Shown: positions 1-9,489 of the stretch, in pieces | Numbering within the stretch: the stretch's first letter is position 1 | How the letters are laid out: each line of letters starts with the position of its first letter | Assembly: GCA_947447945.1 (NCBI GenBank) | Contig: CANFLR010000009.1 | Span: 1-57,192, forward strand | Origin: Burkholderiaceae bacterium | GTDB taxonomy: Bacteria; Pseudomonadota; Gammaproteobacteria; Burkholderiales; Burkholderiaceae | Direction of reading: 5' to 3' | DNA: 57,192 nt | Translations under genes and position numbers: made by a program | Notes under the pieces: model-generated | Seen by the model: only the letters and a program-made list of their open reading frames with translations | Databases searched by the model: none | Told to the model about the DNA's origin: nothing

Positions 1-14
1 ATAAAGTACTTTAT
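1..14. repeat. Perfect 14-bp palindrome at the window edge
   Basis: ATAAAGTACTTTAT reads the same on both strands. It lies about 60 bp upstream of the small peptide gene and could be an operator in that gene's promoter region. It starts at base 1, so it may extend further left. Its function is not shown by the sequence. Confidence 0.4.
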
Positions 15-71
15 AAATTATGGGTGAAATACCTGTTTCACAGTCTTATTAACCCACCTTGGAGAAATACC

Positions 72-191
72 ATGCCAGTACAAATGATCGAATTAGAAGA
101 AGTAACAATGGTTGAAGTAAATGATGAGGCTGTGGAAGCTTCTGGCGCGGCAGTGGCTTATGGATTTACTTGCAGCTCGACGACCTGCTAG
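72..191 (+). CDS. Short acidic peptide with Ser/Thr/Cys-rich C-terminus, candidate RiPP precursor
   Basis: An ATG-to-TAG frame of 39 codons. GGAG at 61-64 sits 7 bases before the ATG, and a strong intrinsic terminator at 238-260 closes the unit on the same strand, so this is very probably a real single-gene transcript. The peptide has no Lys, Arg or His. Residues 6-23 are an acidic stretch alternating with hydrophobic residues (E7, E9, E10, E15, D18, E19, E22). A small-residue hinge SGAAVA follows (24-29), then YGFTCSSTTC at the C-terminus, in which seven of the last seven residues are Thr, Ser or Cys (T33 to C39). An acidic leader, a small-residue junction and a Cys/Ser/Thr core are the design of precursors of thiazole/oxazole-containing or lanthionine-containing peptides. 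No maturation enzyme lies in the window; one could be to the left. The family is not recognised, so the RiPP role is inference. A small metal-binding peptide is an alternative. Confidence 0.7.
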   Translation: MPVQMIELEEVTMVEVNDEAVEASGAAVAYGFTCSSTTC

Positions 192-237
192 TTGCCGCCT
201 AGTCATTCCCTTGGATTTGACTAAAAATGCATCACTA

Positions 238-260
238 ACCACTCTTCGGAGTGGTTTTTT
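238..260 (+). terminator. Intrinsic terminator with UUCG tetraloop
   Basis: A perfect 7-bp stem ACCACTC/GAGTGGT (238-244 and 249-255) closes on a TTCG loop and runs into a T tract to 260. The T run follows only on the plus strand, so it terminates the short peptide gene. It also abuts the stop codon of the convergent comEC gene. Confidence 0.9.
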
Positions 261-2736
261 ATTTAGGTCGATGCCATAGCCTTCGCTGTTCGTCTCTCCA
301 AAAGGATGGTTTAGTGGTGCCCTTTGCTTTGTTCATCAAAGTCCATATCTGCGCACCCGTGGCTGGTGATTGGTAAAACGGGATTGCCAACGCTTGGTAC
401 CTTGCTATTACGGTGGGATGGGGGTGCCCATAACGATTTCGGTAGCCATTTTGAGCAAATGCTTGGTCTGGGCTCAAGCGCTTTAAAAGCGTTTCGGATG
501 AAGAAGTTTTGCTTCCGTGATGAGGCGCCATGAAGATTAACTCCTTATTTTGAAGCTCCTGCAATCTTGACACATTCAATCGCTCCATTATCTCTGCCTC
601 CCCTTGCTTCTCAGCATCGCCCGTTAACCAAAATGAAGAGGCTTTATTTCTGATTTCTAGAACACAACTCATTTCGTTAGGTTTGTCTGGGTATTGCAGT
701 TGAAAGTTAGTACTTTCATGTGGATGCCAAATATGAAACTCGACACCATCCCAATTCCAATGCTGGCCAAAGCGACAGGGTAAGGTTGGGACTCGCCTAG
801 TTTGTAAGTTTTTAAGTACGGGATTGATGCTTGGTAAAGAGCCCATCATTGAATCAAATTGAATTTCTTTTAAAAGTGTTGCCGCCCCACCAACATGGTC
901 GCTGTCGCTATGACTAATCACCATACGATCAATGCGATTAATCCCTCGACCCCTAAGGTAAGGAAGAATTACTCTATTACCCGCATCATCTTTCTTGCCT
1001 TGAATAGGCCCAGTGTCATATAACAATCGCTTTGATACCGTTTCAATCAGAACCGAGGTACCCTGCCCAATATCAAAAACAGTGGCCCGAAATTCTCCAG
1101 ACTGAAGATTGGAATAGGTAATGGGCTTCAAAAATAATAAAGGGCATAGCAATAATCCCATTACTCTTGAACGCCAACTTTCCAGAATGTTTCCCGGTCG
1201 AATAGCAATGACGATGCCAACTCCAGAAAGCAAAAGAACCCACCATGCAGGTTGGCTTGACCACACAACAGCCCATTGCCAATTCGCCATCCAAGTCAGA
1301 ACTATCGCTAGATACTCCATGGCTGCGTGCGCAGGTAGCAATAGCCATTTACCAATGAATTGCGGTAGTAATGCGCCAGCTATGGCCAATGGGGTGACAA
1401 CATAACTCACTAGCGGTATCGCAAATGCATTTGCTAAGGGTGATACCAGAGATACTTGGTAGAACCAAAACAGAGTGAACGGCAATAAGGCAATCGTAAC
1501 AACGGCCTGAACGCGACATGCCTCCCGTAATGCTTGCAAACATCTGTGCGTCCAATGTACTTCTAATTCTTTACCCGTTGGAATACCCAATAAACCAGTT
1601 GAACTAGCCATTGCAAATAATATCGCCGCTACCGCCCCGAAAGACAACCAAAATCCCGGTGTGTAAGGCGCCATAGGATCAACCAGTAAAACGCCAAGCA
1701 AAGCCCACCACCAAATATCAAAGGATCGGGGATTGCGACCAAACCATAACGCAAATGCCACCACACCAACCATATACATGGTTCTTTGTGCTGGAATCTG
1801 AAAACCGGCTAACCATGCATAGACAAATGCGGTGAAGAACCCCGCTACAGCAGCAACCTTACTCACTGGAAAAAAGAGAGGTAATGTACGGCGGCGCCAG
1901 AGCCGTGCAGCAATTCCTGCCCCTACACCTGCAAGCATCGTGACATGAAGTCCGGAAATCGAAATGAGATGGCCAATTCCGGTGGCATTAAAGACTCGCC
2001 AGTCATCTTGATTGATCGCATTTTGATCCCCCATCACTAGCGCAATAATGACGCCCACATATGCCGCATCCTGTGGTAGCAACTGTTGAATTTTCTTGCG
2101 TAACTTCCAGCGCTGATATTCCATTGCTAACTCAAAATCAGATATTCCGATATCGTTTTCAAGAAGTAATTTGCCAGATCTGACCGATCCACTAGCGCCA
2201 TAGTTTTGATGAAAAGCCCAACGCTCAAAGTCAAATGTGTAGGGATTAAGCGAGCCGTAAGGACGCTTCAGATTCACCTTGAGCTTCCAATGCTGTCCGG
2301 GAATGAGCTCTGGTATTTCTTGTGCATTTCTCCATGCAGGCTGCCAGCTTAGATACATCCTCCTCGGAAATTTCTCAAGTACATTACGATTTAATACAAC
2401 TTTAGTCGGTTCAAAAGCAAACTTTGCTCCAGCAGGACTGCTTTGAGGCAGTGCCGCTACACGCCCTTCCATCATTAAATCTCTACCCTCCAACTCTATT
2501 GGGAGAATATTGCTCAATCGATCCTCTGCATAACGTGCATTCCAAGCAAAACCAAGTGCTGCGCAAAGAATGATCATTGAAGCATCGCGCACATAAAATA
2601 CTTTTGGAAAAATAAACAATAGAAGTGCTGAGACTCCAACCAGAAAGGTCGTAGCCTGAAGCCAATACTCAGGAATTTGGGGCAAAAAAAGCAGTAGGGA
2701 ACCCCCGGCGATAAACGCCGTTATCGCTAAACGCAA
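259..2736 (-). CDS. comEC: DNA internalization-related competence protein ComEC/Rec2
   Basis: Inner-membrane channel protein that carries single-stranded DNA into the cytoplasm during natural transformation. The 825-residue length is typical. The N-terminal part holds membrane segments and a soluble DUF4131-like region. The central Competence domain contains the stretch GHLISISGLHVTML and several membrane helices. The C-terminal third is a metallo-beta-lactamase-like domain with the metal motif SHSDSDHVGG near residue 608 and APHHGSKTSS further on. The start used is TTG at 2736, 4 bases after the tatD stop, with only a weak Shine-Dalgarno; a later start is possible. It is the last gene of the lolC-lolD-tatD-comEC run and is probably translated from that transcript. 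Confidence 0.93.
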   Translation of the reverse strand: MRLAITAFIAGGSLLLFLPQIPEYWLQATTFLVGVSALLLFIFPKVFYVRDASMIILCAALGFAWNARYAEDRLSNILPIELEGRDLMMEGRVAALPQSSPAGAKFAFEPTKVVLNRNVLEKFPRRMYLSWQPAWRNAQEIPELIPGQHWKLKVNLKRPYGSLNPYTFDFERWAFHQNYGASGSVRSGKLLLENDIGISDFELAMEYQRWKLRKKIQQLLPQDAAYVGVIIALVMGDQNAINQDDWRVFNATGIGHLISISGLHVTMLAGVGAGIAARLWRRRTLPLFFPVSKVAAVAGFFTAFVYAWLAGFQIPAQRTMYMVGVVAFALWFGRNPRSFDIWWWALLGVLLVDPMAPYTPGFWLSFGAVAAILFAMASSTGLLGIPTGKELEVHWTHRCLQALREACRVQAVVTIALLPFTLFWFYQVSLVSPLANAFAIPLVSYVVTPLAIAGALLPQFIGKWLLLPAHAAMEYLAIVLTWMANWQWAVVWSSQPAWWVLLLSGVGIVIAIRPGNILESWRSRVMGLLLCPLLFLKPITYSNLQSGEFRATVFDIGQGTSVLIETVSKRLLYDTGPIQGKKDDAGNRVILPYLRGRGINRIDRMVISHSDSDHVGGAATLLKEIQFDSMMGSLPSINPVLKNLQTRRVPTLPCRFGQHWNWDGVEFHIWHPHESTNFQLQYPDKPNEMSCVLEIRNKASSFWLTGDAEKQGEAEIMERLNVSRLQELQNKELIFMAPHHGSKTSSSETLLKRLSPDQAFAQNGYRNRYGHPHPTVIARYQALAIPFYQSPATGAQIWTLMNKAKGTTKPSFWRDEQRRLWHRPK

Positions 2737-2740
2737 GCTC

Positions 2741-3592
2741 TTAAGGGGCTAAGTGAAGGATTGGATGATTGGCCAATAACGCTGACCAACGGGGGAGTAC
2801 ATGCATGGCATTGCGCCATACAGCAGCAGCAAACTCTTCATTCGTGAGACCACGAATCTGAGCTAATGCTATAGCAATACGCGGCATCAATGCTGGCTCA
2901 TTAAACCGAATGCCCTCATCGCGCAACCATGCCGGTGGAATATCTGGCGCATCGGTTTCAGTAACAATGCTATCGAGCGGTAATTCTGCCAAGAGTCTCC
3001 GTATCTGCAAAGCGCGTTGATACGTTGCAGCACCACCAAAGCCTAACTTAAACCCAAGCCCAATGAATTGCTCGGCTTGTTGAAAACTACCATTAAATGC
3101 ATGCGCTATTCCACCCGGTATCTTTCTGCGGCGTATCGCCTTGAGAATGGCGTCTTGCGAGCGGCGTACATGCATGATGACGGGCAGTTGATATTGTTCA
3201 GCCAGATCGAGTTGCGAATGAAAAAACCACTCTTGTCTTTTTAGATCGAGGCCCTCAACAAAATAATCTAAACCAATCTCACCGATACCCACAAAGCGGG
3301 GATCTGTTAAAGATTGCTTGATCTGCTCCTGCAAAAGAGTCAGGTCTGATTCTTTTGCCTGTGCAATAAATAAGGGATGGATCCCAAGGGTATATACCAG
3401 ACCTGGAATGTGCTGGGCATACTGCGAGGCTAACTCTCTAACATGATCGCTATCAGCAACCTTCACTGCTGGCAGAAGAATCGCCTTCACACCATTTTGA
3501 GCAGCAGCATGTATGACTTGAGAAAGATTTTTCTCAAACTCTGGGGCATCTAAATGGCAATGGGTATCAACCCAAGATAGGGAATCATTCAT
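2741..3592 (-). CDS. tatD: TatD family metal-dependent hydrolase
   Basis: A 283-residue TIM-barrel hydrolase of the amidohydrolase superfamily. Relatives act as DNases or other phosphodiesterases in DNA repair or turnover, but the substrate of this member is not fixed by sequence. Metal ligands are visible in WVDTHCHLD near residue 10, in the Glu of GEIGLDY, in the His of IMHVRRS, and in the Asp of ETDAPDIPP. The ATG overlaps the lolD stop by 4 bases (ATGA), so translation is likely coupled. Linkage of lolD, tatD and comEC suggests a housekeeping operon rather than a shared pathway. Confidence 0.92.
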   Translation of the reverse strand: MNDSLSWVDTHCHLDAPEFEKNLSQVIHAAAQNGVKAILLPAVKVADSDHVRELASQYAQHIPGLVYTLGIHPLFIAQAKESDLTLLQEQIKQSLTDPRFVGIGEIGLDYFVEGLDLKRQEWFFHSQLDLAEQYQLPVIMHVRRSQDAILKAIRRRKIPGGIAHAFNGSFQQAEQFIGLGFKLGFGGAATYQRALQIRRLLAELPLDSIVTETDAPDIPPAWLRDEGIRFNEPALMPRIAIALAQIRGLTNEEFAAAVWRNAMHVLPRWSALLANHPILHLAP

Positions 3593-4284
3593 TCGGCGAA
3601 GTTTGTTAAAACTCCGCGCTCTAAATGCAAGATACGATCACAGCGTTTAGCGCGAATCGGGTCATGGGTCACAATTACAAAAGCGGTGCCCTGCTCACGG
3701 GCGATATCCAACATCAAATCAAAAACACCATCCGCCGTCTCGGTATCGAGATTGCCTGTGGGCTCATCAGCCAAGACACACGTGGGATTACCAACCAGCG
3801 CACGTGCAACTGCAACCCGCTGACGCTCTCCCCCAGATAATTCACCTGGAGTGTGGAGCTCTCTTGCCGCTAAACCAACAGCCTTCAATATCGTACTCGC
3901 CCGCTCCATGGATTCTTCGCTACTTAGCCCACGTATCCGCAGTGGCAAGGCCACATTCTCTTGCGCACTGAATTCATCTAAGAGGTGATGAAATTGATAA
4001 ATGAAGCCAAGATTTTGGTTGCGCAATTGATCCAACTGAACAACAGGCAATTGATTGATATTGGCGCCATCTAGGATGACTAAACCAGCACTTGGAGTAT
4101 CCAGTCCGCCCAATAGGTGTAACAAAGTACTCTTGCCCGAACCAGAGGAGCCTACAATCGCCACTTTCTCAGATGGGGCAACATCCAGATCAACCCCCTT
4201 GAGAACCTCAACTGCTGCTGGACCCTGCCCATAAGTCTTTGTCAAAGCTCTAGCACTCAGCACTAAAGTGTTCGCATTATTCAT
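3589..4284 (-). CDS. lolD: Lipoprotein-releasing ABC transporter, ATP-binding subunit LolD
   Basis: Cytoplasmic ATPase that powers release of outer-membrane lipoproteins from the inner membrane to LolA. Walker [10 protein letters not shown] lies near residues 45-53, the signature LSGGERQR near 149-156, Walker [12 protein letters not shown] near 170-180, and the H-loop His in VTHD. I start at ATG 4284 (231 residues, beginning MNNANT) because GGAGG precedes it at a good distance. A longer frame to 4320 would run deeper into lolC. The gene overlaps the lolC stop by 8 bases and the tatD start by 4, consistent with one tightly coupled operon. Confidence 0.94.
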   Translation of the reverse strand: MNNANTLVLSARALTKTYGQGPAAVEVLKGVDLDVAPSEKVAIVGSSGSGKSTLLHLLGGLDTPSAGLVILDGANINQLPVVQLDQLRNQNLGFIYQFHHLLDEFSAQENVALPLRIRGLSSEESMERASTILKAVGLAARELHTPGELSGGERQRVAVARALVGNPTCVLADEPTGNLDTETADGVFDLMLDIAREQGTAFVIVTHDPIRAKRCDRILHLERGVLTNFAE

Positions 4285-5539
4285 AACGCAAAGCCTCCGC
4301 TGGTTGTACTTTAGCGGCACGATGACTTGGATATAGAGTAGCTAAGACAGACAAACCAAATGCCATGAGACCTACCGTCAGAACATCTGAAAATCTGACA
4401 TCTGATGGTAGCTCACTAATAAAATAAACATCGCGCGGTAAAAAGCGGACACGAAAAATCGCTTCGATGGCTGGAACAATGACATCGATATTGAGGGCAA
4501 CAAGCAAACCAAGGCCAACGCCAGCCAGAGAACCCAGCAATCCAATCGCCAGCCCTTGCACCAAGAAGATTCTTTGGATCAAACCTGGACTTGCGCCCAT
4601 CGTTCTTAAAATAGCAATGTCAGCCTGCTTTTCGTTAACGGTCATCACTAAAGTTGAGACCAGGTTAAATGCCGCCACCGCAATAATCAAAGTCAAGATA
4701 ATGAACATCATCTTCTTTTCAGTTTGAACCGCAGCAAACCAGTTGCGATTTGATCTTGACCAGTCGCTAACCCATAAGCTCTGAGGAAGAACTTGAGATA
4801 ATTGCGCTGCAACTTCAGGAGCACGCTGCATATCATCAATCTTGACACGTAAACCAGATGGATCATGTAAACGCAGTAAAGCAGCGGCATCTCGCCAATG
4901 CATGATGGCTAAAGTACTATCGTATTCATAGTGACCGCTATCGACAATGCCAACTACCTGCAGTGTTCGCATTCTGGGCATCGCCCCTGCTGGCGTGAGG
5001 TCGCTTTCTGGGACGATCATATTAATACGATCACCCACATGAGCGCCGACCATTGACGCGAGTTGCGCACCTAGCACAACACCAAAATTGCCAGGCTTCA
5101 GATTCTCAATATTGCCGGCAACAAATTGTTTAGGTAAATCCGAGACCCTACCCTCCTGCTCAGGTGCAACCCCTCTAATGGAAACACCGCGCATCACACT
5201 CTCTCGACTTAATAGGCCTTGGGAGCTTACTATTGGGGCAACGCCGATCACATGGGGCTGCGTAGCAACTTTAAGCGCAAGTGGCTCCCAATCAGCGAGG
5301 CCATCAGGAGCAGTAATTTCAATATGCGACAAGACCGAAAGCATTCGATCGCGGACCTCTTTCTGGAAACCATTCATCACAGAGAGGACCACAATCAAGG
5401 AGGCAACCCCAAGGGCTATACCTGCAGTTGATATCCCAGAGATAAAGGATAGAAAACCATCGCGCTTGCCCACCGTCTTCCGACGCTTAGAACGGGTATA
5501 GCGCAAGCCAATTTCTAATTCAATGGGAAGTCTCGACAT
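4277..5539 (-). CDS. lolC: Lipoprotein-releasing ABC transporter permease LolC/LolE family
   Basis: Inner-membrane permease of 420 residues that extracts mature lipoproteins and hands them to LolA. The pattern is typical of the family: a cytoplasmic start ([11 protein letters not shown]), a first membrane helix near residues 25-55 ([19 protein letters not shown]), a large periplasmic domain to about 270, and three C-terminal helices beginning at [19 protein letters not shown]. Only one permease gene is present beside lolD, so it may work as a homodimer or LolF-like protein instead of an unlike LolC/LolE pair; a second copy elsewhere cannot be excluded. Confidence 0.92.
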   Translation of the reverse strand: MSRLPIELEIGLRYTRSKRRKTVGKRDGFLSFISGISTAGIALGVASLIVVLSVMNGFQKEVRDRMLSVLSHIEITAPDGLADWEPLALKVATQPHVIGVAPIVSSQGLLSRESVMRGVSIRGVAPEQEGRVSDLPKQFVAGNIENLKPGNFGVVLGAQLASMVGAHVGDRINMIVPESDLTPAGAMPRMRTLQVVGIVDSGHYEYDSTLAIMHWRDAAALLRLHDPSGLRVKIDDMQRAPEVAAQLSQVLPQSLWVSDWSRSNRNWFAAVQTEKKMMFIILTLIIAVAAFNLVSTLVMTVNEKQADIAILRTMGASPGLIQRIFLVQGLAIGLLGSLAGVGLGLLVALNIDVIVPAIEAIFRVRFLPRDVYFISELPSDVRFSDVLTVGLMAFGLSVLATLYPSHRAAKVQPAEALRYE

Positions 5540-5585
5540 GGCTACAGTTTAGTGAATCTGGCGAACAAACTGATGGAATCTTTAA

Positions 5586-6563
5586 ATGCCACCTAAAATC
5601 AGGGGAATGAATGCCAATATGACCCTCGCTAAGCGCTTTACCCTCATGCTCTCTGGGGAGGATGTACTGGAGCCTGAGGCTGACCGTCCCATTAGAAATA
5701 GCCCTGAACGTGGCTTACCCCATGAACGCTTTCTTTTGGGAGAAAAACTGCCGGCTGCACCCATCCTACTTCTTGGGCAGTCAAATACTACTATCGACCC
5801 CAATCTCATGATTGCTTGTCTCCAACCGATCCATCTTCATGCCACTCGAGATCATCTCGTTTTAATGAATCAAAACCAGGTTGAGCTCAGCAATGAGGAG
5901 TCTGCCAAATTATTGAAAGTAGCCCTCCCTTTGATTGAGGAAGATTTTCACAATCCGCTTCTGTTTCAGGGTGTACATGACTGGTTCATTCCTGCGGGTC
6001 CCTTTGTAAGTCTAGCCAGTCATAGCATTGACCAAGCGCATGGTCGCAATATTGATTGGTGGATGCCGCGCGATTCCTATGAAGTTGGCGTTGCTAAAGC
6101 TTGGCGAAAACTTCAAAATGAAATTCAGATGCTTTGGCATATTGACTCCGTCAATGAGATTCGTGAGCAAAGGGGTGCGCTGACGATCAACTCGATCTGG
6201 ATTAGCGGCATTGGAAAACTCAATGATGTCCATGCGCCACAAACAGTTACATCAGTGGCAAATTTTTTTGGAGAGCATCTACTTTTAAAGGGTCTCTCGA
6301 AATTTCTCAATATTCCCTGCCAACCAGAATTAGCCTCTTCAGGCCTTGCCAATGGTTTTGGCTGGTTCAATCAACCGCAATCGATTTGGCCAATACTCGA
6401 ACAAGCGCTACTAAATAAAGTGCTGGATGAGCTACTGATCATTGATTTTCCAAAAGGACTAAAGCGTGAGCGTATTTTGCTAGCCAAAGACCTACATAAA
6501 AGATCTTGGGCATTCTGGCGCAAAGCTGAAGTACTTACTTGGAAAGAGATTGCCCAGTCATGA
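5586..6563 (+). CDS. RpfE-like protein, cofactor-independent phosphoglycerate mutase-related
   Basis: A 325-residue protein that resembles the betaproteobacterial regulatory protein RpfE type, a family loosely related to phosphoglycerate mutase and usually found just before recJ. I see no clear metal-binding phosphomutase motif, so catalysis is doubtful. Readable landmarks are HDWFIPAGPF, GRNIDWWMPRD and NSIWISGIGKL. The stop overlaps the recJ start by 4 bases, so translation of the two is coupled. The start is uncertain: ATG 5586 has a distant GGA, and in-frame ATGs at 5607 and 5619 are alternatives. The family name rests on recognition and gene position. Confidence 0.75.
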   Translation: MPPKIRGMNANMTLAKRFTLMLSGEDVLEPEADRPIRNSPERGLPHERFLLGEKLPAAPILLLGQSNTTIDPNLMIACLQPIHLHATRDHLVLMNQNQVELSNEESAKLLKVALPLIEEDFHNPLLFQGVHDWFIPAGPFVSLASHSIDQAHGRNIDWWMPRDSYEVGVAKAWRKLQNEIQMLWHIDSVNEIREQRGALTINSIWISGIGKLNDVHAPQTVTSVANFFGEHLLLKGLSKFLNIPCQPELASSGLANGFGWFNQPQSIWPILEQALLNKVLDELLIIDFPKGLKRERILLAKDLHKRSWAFWRKAEVLTWKEIAQS

Positions 6564-8305
6564 GTCAATTTTCTCAGCGCGCTTTTTCAGAAAGAACAGC
6601 TACTTGGCTAGAGCAAGCTGGTCTTCACCCCCTGCTTGCAAGACTCTTTGCGGCACGTGGCGTTCAATCCCCTGATGAATTGTCGCTAGATCTCAAAAAA
6701 CTCCTCTCACCAACGGAACTCAAGAATTGCATCAGCACTGCAAAGATGCTAGCTGACATTCTGGAGAAAAAAGAATCGATGTTAGTTGTAGCCGACTATG
6801 ACTGTGATGGTGCGACTGCGTGCGCAGTAGCTATGCGCGGGCTAAAGATGCTTGGCGGACCTCAAACCCCTATTCAATTTTTAGTGCCCAATCGCTTCAC
6901 CATGGGTTATGGACTAACACCAGAAGTTGTTGAGTTAGCAGCCCAACAAAATCCAAAACCCACGTATCTCATCACCGTGGATAACGGTATCGCTAGCGAA
7001 GCAGGTGTAGATCGTGCGCATGCATTGGGGATGAAGGTCATCATCACCGACCATCACCTGCCTGGGGATCACTTGCCCAAAGCAACTGCGATTGTCAATC
7101 CGAACCAACCGGGATGTAGCTTTCCGAGCAAGGCCCTAGCAGGTGTAGGCGTAATGTTTTACCTCTTGGTTGCACTACGCGCCGAGCTGCGACAGCGAGG
7201 AAAGTTTACTAATGAGACGCAACCCAAAATTGAATCCCTTTTGGACTTAGTTGCCCTTGGCACGGTAGCTGATGTTGCACAACTCGATCACAATAATCGT
7301 ATTCTGGTTTCCAATGGGCTAAAACGCATTCGGGCTGGCGCTTGTCAAGCAGGACTTGCCGCCCTATTTCAAGTAGCCGGAAGAGATCCTCGAACAGCCA
7401 ACACTTTTGATCTGGGTTTTGCCATTGGTCCACGACTCAATGCTGCTGGTCGGCTTGCGGATATGACTTTAGGCATTCGTTTGCTGCTGAGCGATAACGC
7501 TGAGCAAGCTTTAGAGCTTGCTCAAGAACTCGATCGCATTAACCGTGAACGCCGTGTGATTGAAGCAGGCATGCAAGAAGCAGCACTGGCGCATCTTGCT
7601 GAAGATCAATTGGCAGGAACGATGGCTGAACGCACGAGCATCTGTCTTTGGAATCCAGAATGGCATCAAGGCGTAGTCGGCATTGTTGCCTCACGCCTCA
7701 AAGAACGCTTTAACCGTCCTGCGATTGTCTTCGCACCTGCCGAAGGCGCTAGTGGCGAAGAGCTAAGAGGTTCAGGCAGATCTTTAACGGGCTTTCATCT
7801 GCGCGATGCCTTGGATTTAGTATCTAAACGCGCACCCGATCTCATCTTGAAATTTGGTGGTCATGCTATGGCTGCGGGTCTGAGCATTCGCAAAGCAGAT
7901 TTTGAAAAGTTTGACGCTATTTTCCAACAGGTTGCTAGCGAACTCCTCAATGAGGAATTGTTAGAGCGCCGCCATATACATGATGGCTCCTTAGCTTTAT
8001 CAGAATTCACTCCAGAAACTGGAGACCTCCTCGCCGAAGAAATTTGGGGGCAAGGCTTTCCTCAGCCCATTTTTTATGGCGCATTTGAAGTCACCCAACA
8101 AAGTCTGATGAAAGAGAAGCATCTACGCTTGCAATTGCGTCCCGTGGGCGAGGGCATGCTTGCCAGCAAGCCGTTTACAGGGGTTTGGTTTAATCGCACC
8201 CAGACCTTGCCAGAAAAGGCTTATTTAGCCTACCGCCTCGTAACAGATCGCTATCAGGGCCGTGCCCGCGTTCAACTCATGATTGAGGCATGCGAGGAAG
8301 CTTAG
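6560..8305 (+). CDS. recJ: Single-stranded-DNA-specific 5'-3' exonuclease RecJ
   Basis: Processive 5'-3' exonuclease acting in RecF-pathway recombination and mismatch repair. DHH-family motifs appear in order: VADYDCDGATA near residue 77, ITVDNGIAS, IITDHHLPG (the DHH motif), GVGVMFYLL, and ALGTVADVAQL. The DHHA1 nucleic-acid-binding motif GGHAMAAGLSI lies further on, followed by a C-terminal OB-like domain. The chosen ATG at 6560 overlaps the upstream TGA; a longer frame from 6539 would begin inside the previous gene. At 581 residues it has the usual family length. Confidence 0.95.
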   Translation: MSQFSQRAFSERTATWLEQAGLHPLLARLFAARGVQSPDELSLDLKKLLSPTELKNCISTAKMLADILEKKESMLVVADYDCDGATACAVAMRGLKMLGGPQTPIQFLVPNRFTMGYGLTPEVVELAAQQNPKPTYLITVDNGIASEAGVDRAHALGMKVIITDHHLPGDHLPKATAIVNPNQPGCSFPSKALAGVGVMFYLLVALRAELRQRGKFTNETQPKIESLLDLVALGTVADVAQLDHNNRILVSNGLKRIRAGACQAGLAALFQVAGRDPRTANTFDLGFAIGPRLNAAGRLADMTLGIRLLLSDNAEQALELAQELDRINRERRVIEAGMQEAALAHLAEDQLAGTMAERTSICLWNPEWHQGVVGIVASRLKERFNRPAIVFAPAEGASGEELRGSGRSLTGFHLRDALDLVSKRAPDLILKFGGHAMAAGLSIRKADFEKFDAIFQQVASELLNEELLERRHIHDGSLALSEFTPETGDLLAEEIWGQGFPQPIFYGAFEVTQQSLMKEKHLRLQLRPVGEGMLASKPFTGVWFNRTQTLPEKAYLAYRLVTDRYQGRARVQLMIEACEEA

Positions 8306-8336
8306 AGTCTTGAGGTCACCTGCTAAATAACCCCCT

Positions 8337-8342
8337 TATAAT
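8337..8342 (+). promoter_or_regulatory. Perfect -10 hexamer placed for a leaderless prfB mRNA
   Basis: TATAAT ends 6 bases before the prfB ATG, which would put transcription start at or next to the A of the start codon. No Shine-Dalgarno lies between. A convincing -35 is not visible: TTGAGG at 8310-8315 gives a 21-base spacer, which is too long. Confidence 0.45.
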
Positions 8343-8348
8343 AAGTGC

Positions 8349-9453
8349 ATGGAAGCTGAACAACTAAACACTATTTCTAATACTCTCTCTGATCTGCTCA
8401 CACGCGAGCAAGCTCTTCGGGGGTATCTTTGACTTCGAAGTAAAGTCACGCCGCCTTACCGAAGTTAACTCGATTCTTGAAGATCCTACCATTTGGGATG
8501 ATCAAAAGAAAGCACAGGCGCTTGGTAAAGAGAAAAAGCTACTCGATGGTGTAGTCTCCACCCTCACCAATTTAAATACCAATATCACAGGCGCTCTCGA
8601 ACTTTTTGATATGGCAAAAGAAGAGAGTGACTTTGAAACAATCAGTGCTATCGAACAAGATGTCCAGAGCTATAGCAAGATCATTGGCGATTTAGAATTT
8701 CGTCGTATGTTCCATAATGAAATGGACCCGTGCAGTTGTTTCATTGATATTCAGGCTGGCGCAGGTGGTACCGAAGCCTGTGACTGGGCAAGTATGCTGT
8801 ATCGCCAGTATCTGAAATACTGCGAACGCAAGGGTTACAAAACAGAAATTCTAGAAGAATCCGATGGTGATGTAGCGGGCATTAAGAGTGCCACCATCAA
8901 AGTGGATGGTGAATACGCATACGGCCATCTTCGTTCAGAAACAGGTGTCCATCGACTTGTGCGCAAGTCCCCTTTTGATTCCTCAAATGGTCGCCATACT
9001 TCATTTGCCAGCATCTATGTCTATCCAGAGATTGATGACTCTATTGAAATCGACATTAATCCTGCTGATATTCGGACCGACACTTATCGCGCTTCTGGCG
9101 CAGGTGGTCAGCACATTAATAAAACAGACTCAGCAGTTCGTTTAACCCATATTCCTACTGGAATTGTGGTGCAGTGTCAGAATGACCGGAGTCAACACCG
9201 TAACCGCGCCGAAGCTATGACCATGCTCAAATCACGCTTGTATGAACATGAAATGCAAAAGCGTCGCGTTGAGCAGGACAAACTCGAGGCCAGCAAAACA
9301 GATGTGGGCTGGGGCCATCAGATTCGCTCCTATGTTTTAGATCAAAGCCGTATTAAAGACTTACGAACCAATGTTGAGATCTCTAATACCCAAAAAGTAT
9401 TAGATGGTGATCTTGACGCTTTTATTGAAGCCAGCTTAAAGCAAGGCGTTTAA
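8349..9453 (+). CDS. prfB: Peptide chain release factor 2 (programmed +1 frameshift)
   Basis: RF2 recognises UGA and UAA stop codons and triggers release of the finished protein. The gene is read in two frames: 27 codons from ATG 8349 up to an in-frame TGA at 8430-8432, then a +1 shift onto GAC at 8431, giving about 367 residues, the normal RF2 size. The tripeptide anticodon SPF is present in RKSPFDSS and the catalytic GGQ in [10 protein letters not shown]. The frameshift makes RF2 level self-regulating: when RF2 is scarce, ribosomes pause at UGA and shift. The gene lies between recJ and lysS, and prfB-lysS is a common bacterial pair. Confidence 0.97.
8419..8433 (+). promoter_or_regulatory. 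RF2 programmed +1 frameshift site
   Basis: GGGGG at 8419-8423 acts as an internal Shine-Dalgarno three bases before the slippery CTT (8427-8429), followed by TGA and C. GGGGGTATCTTTGAC matches the classical RF2 recoding element. The peptide before it ends LRGYL and the one after begins DFEVKSRR. Confidence 0.96.
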
Positions 9454-9489
9454 TCCCCATCCCCCCTCATTACCGCTACGAGCAAATAT

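Noticed and set aside
5088..5501. 137-residue frame antisense to lolC
   Set aside because: Shadow frame; lolC is conserved over this region.
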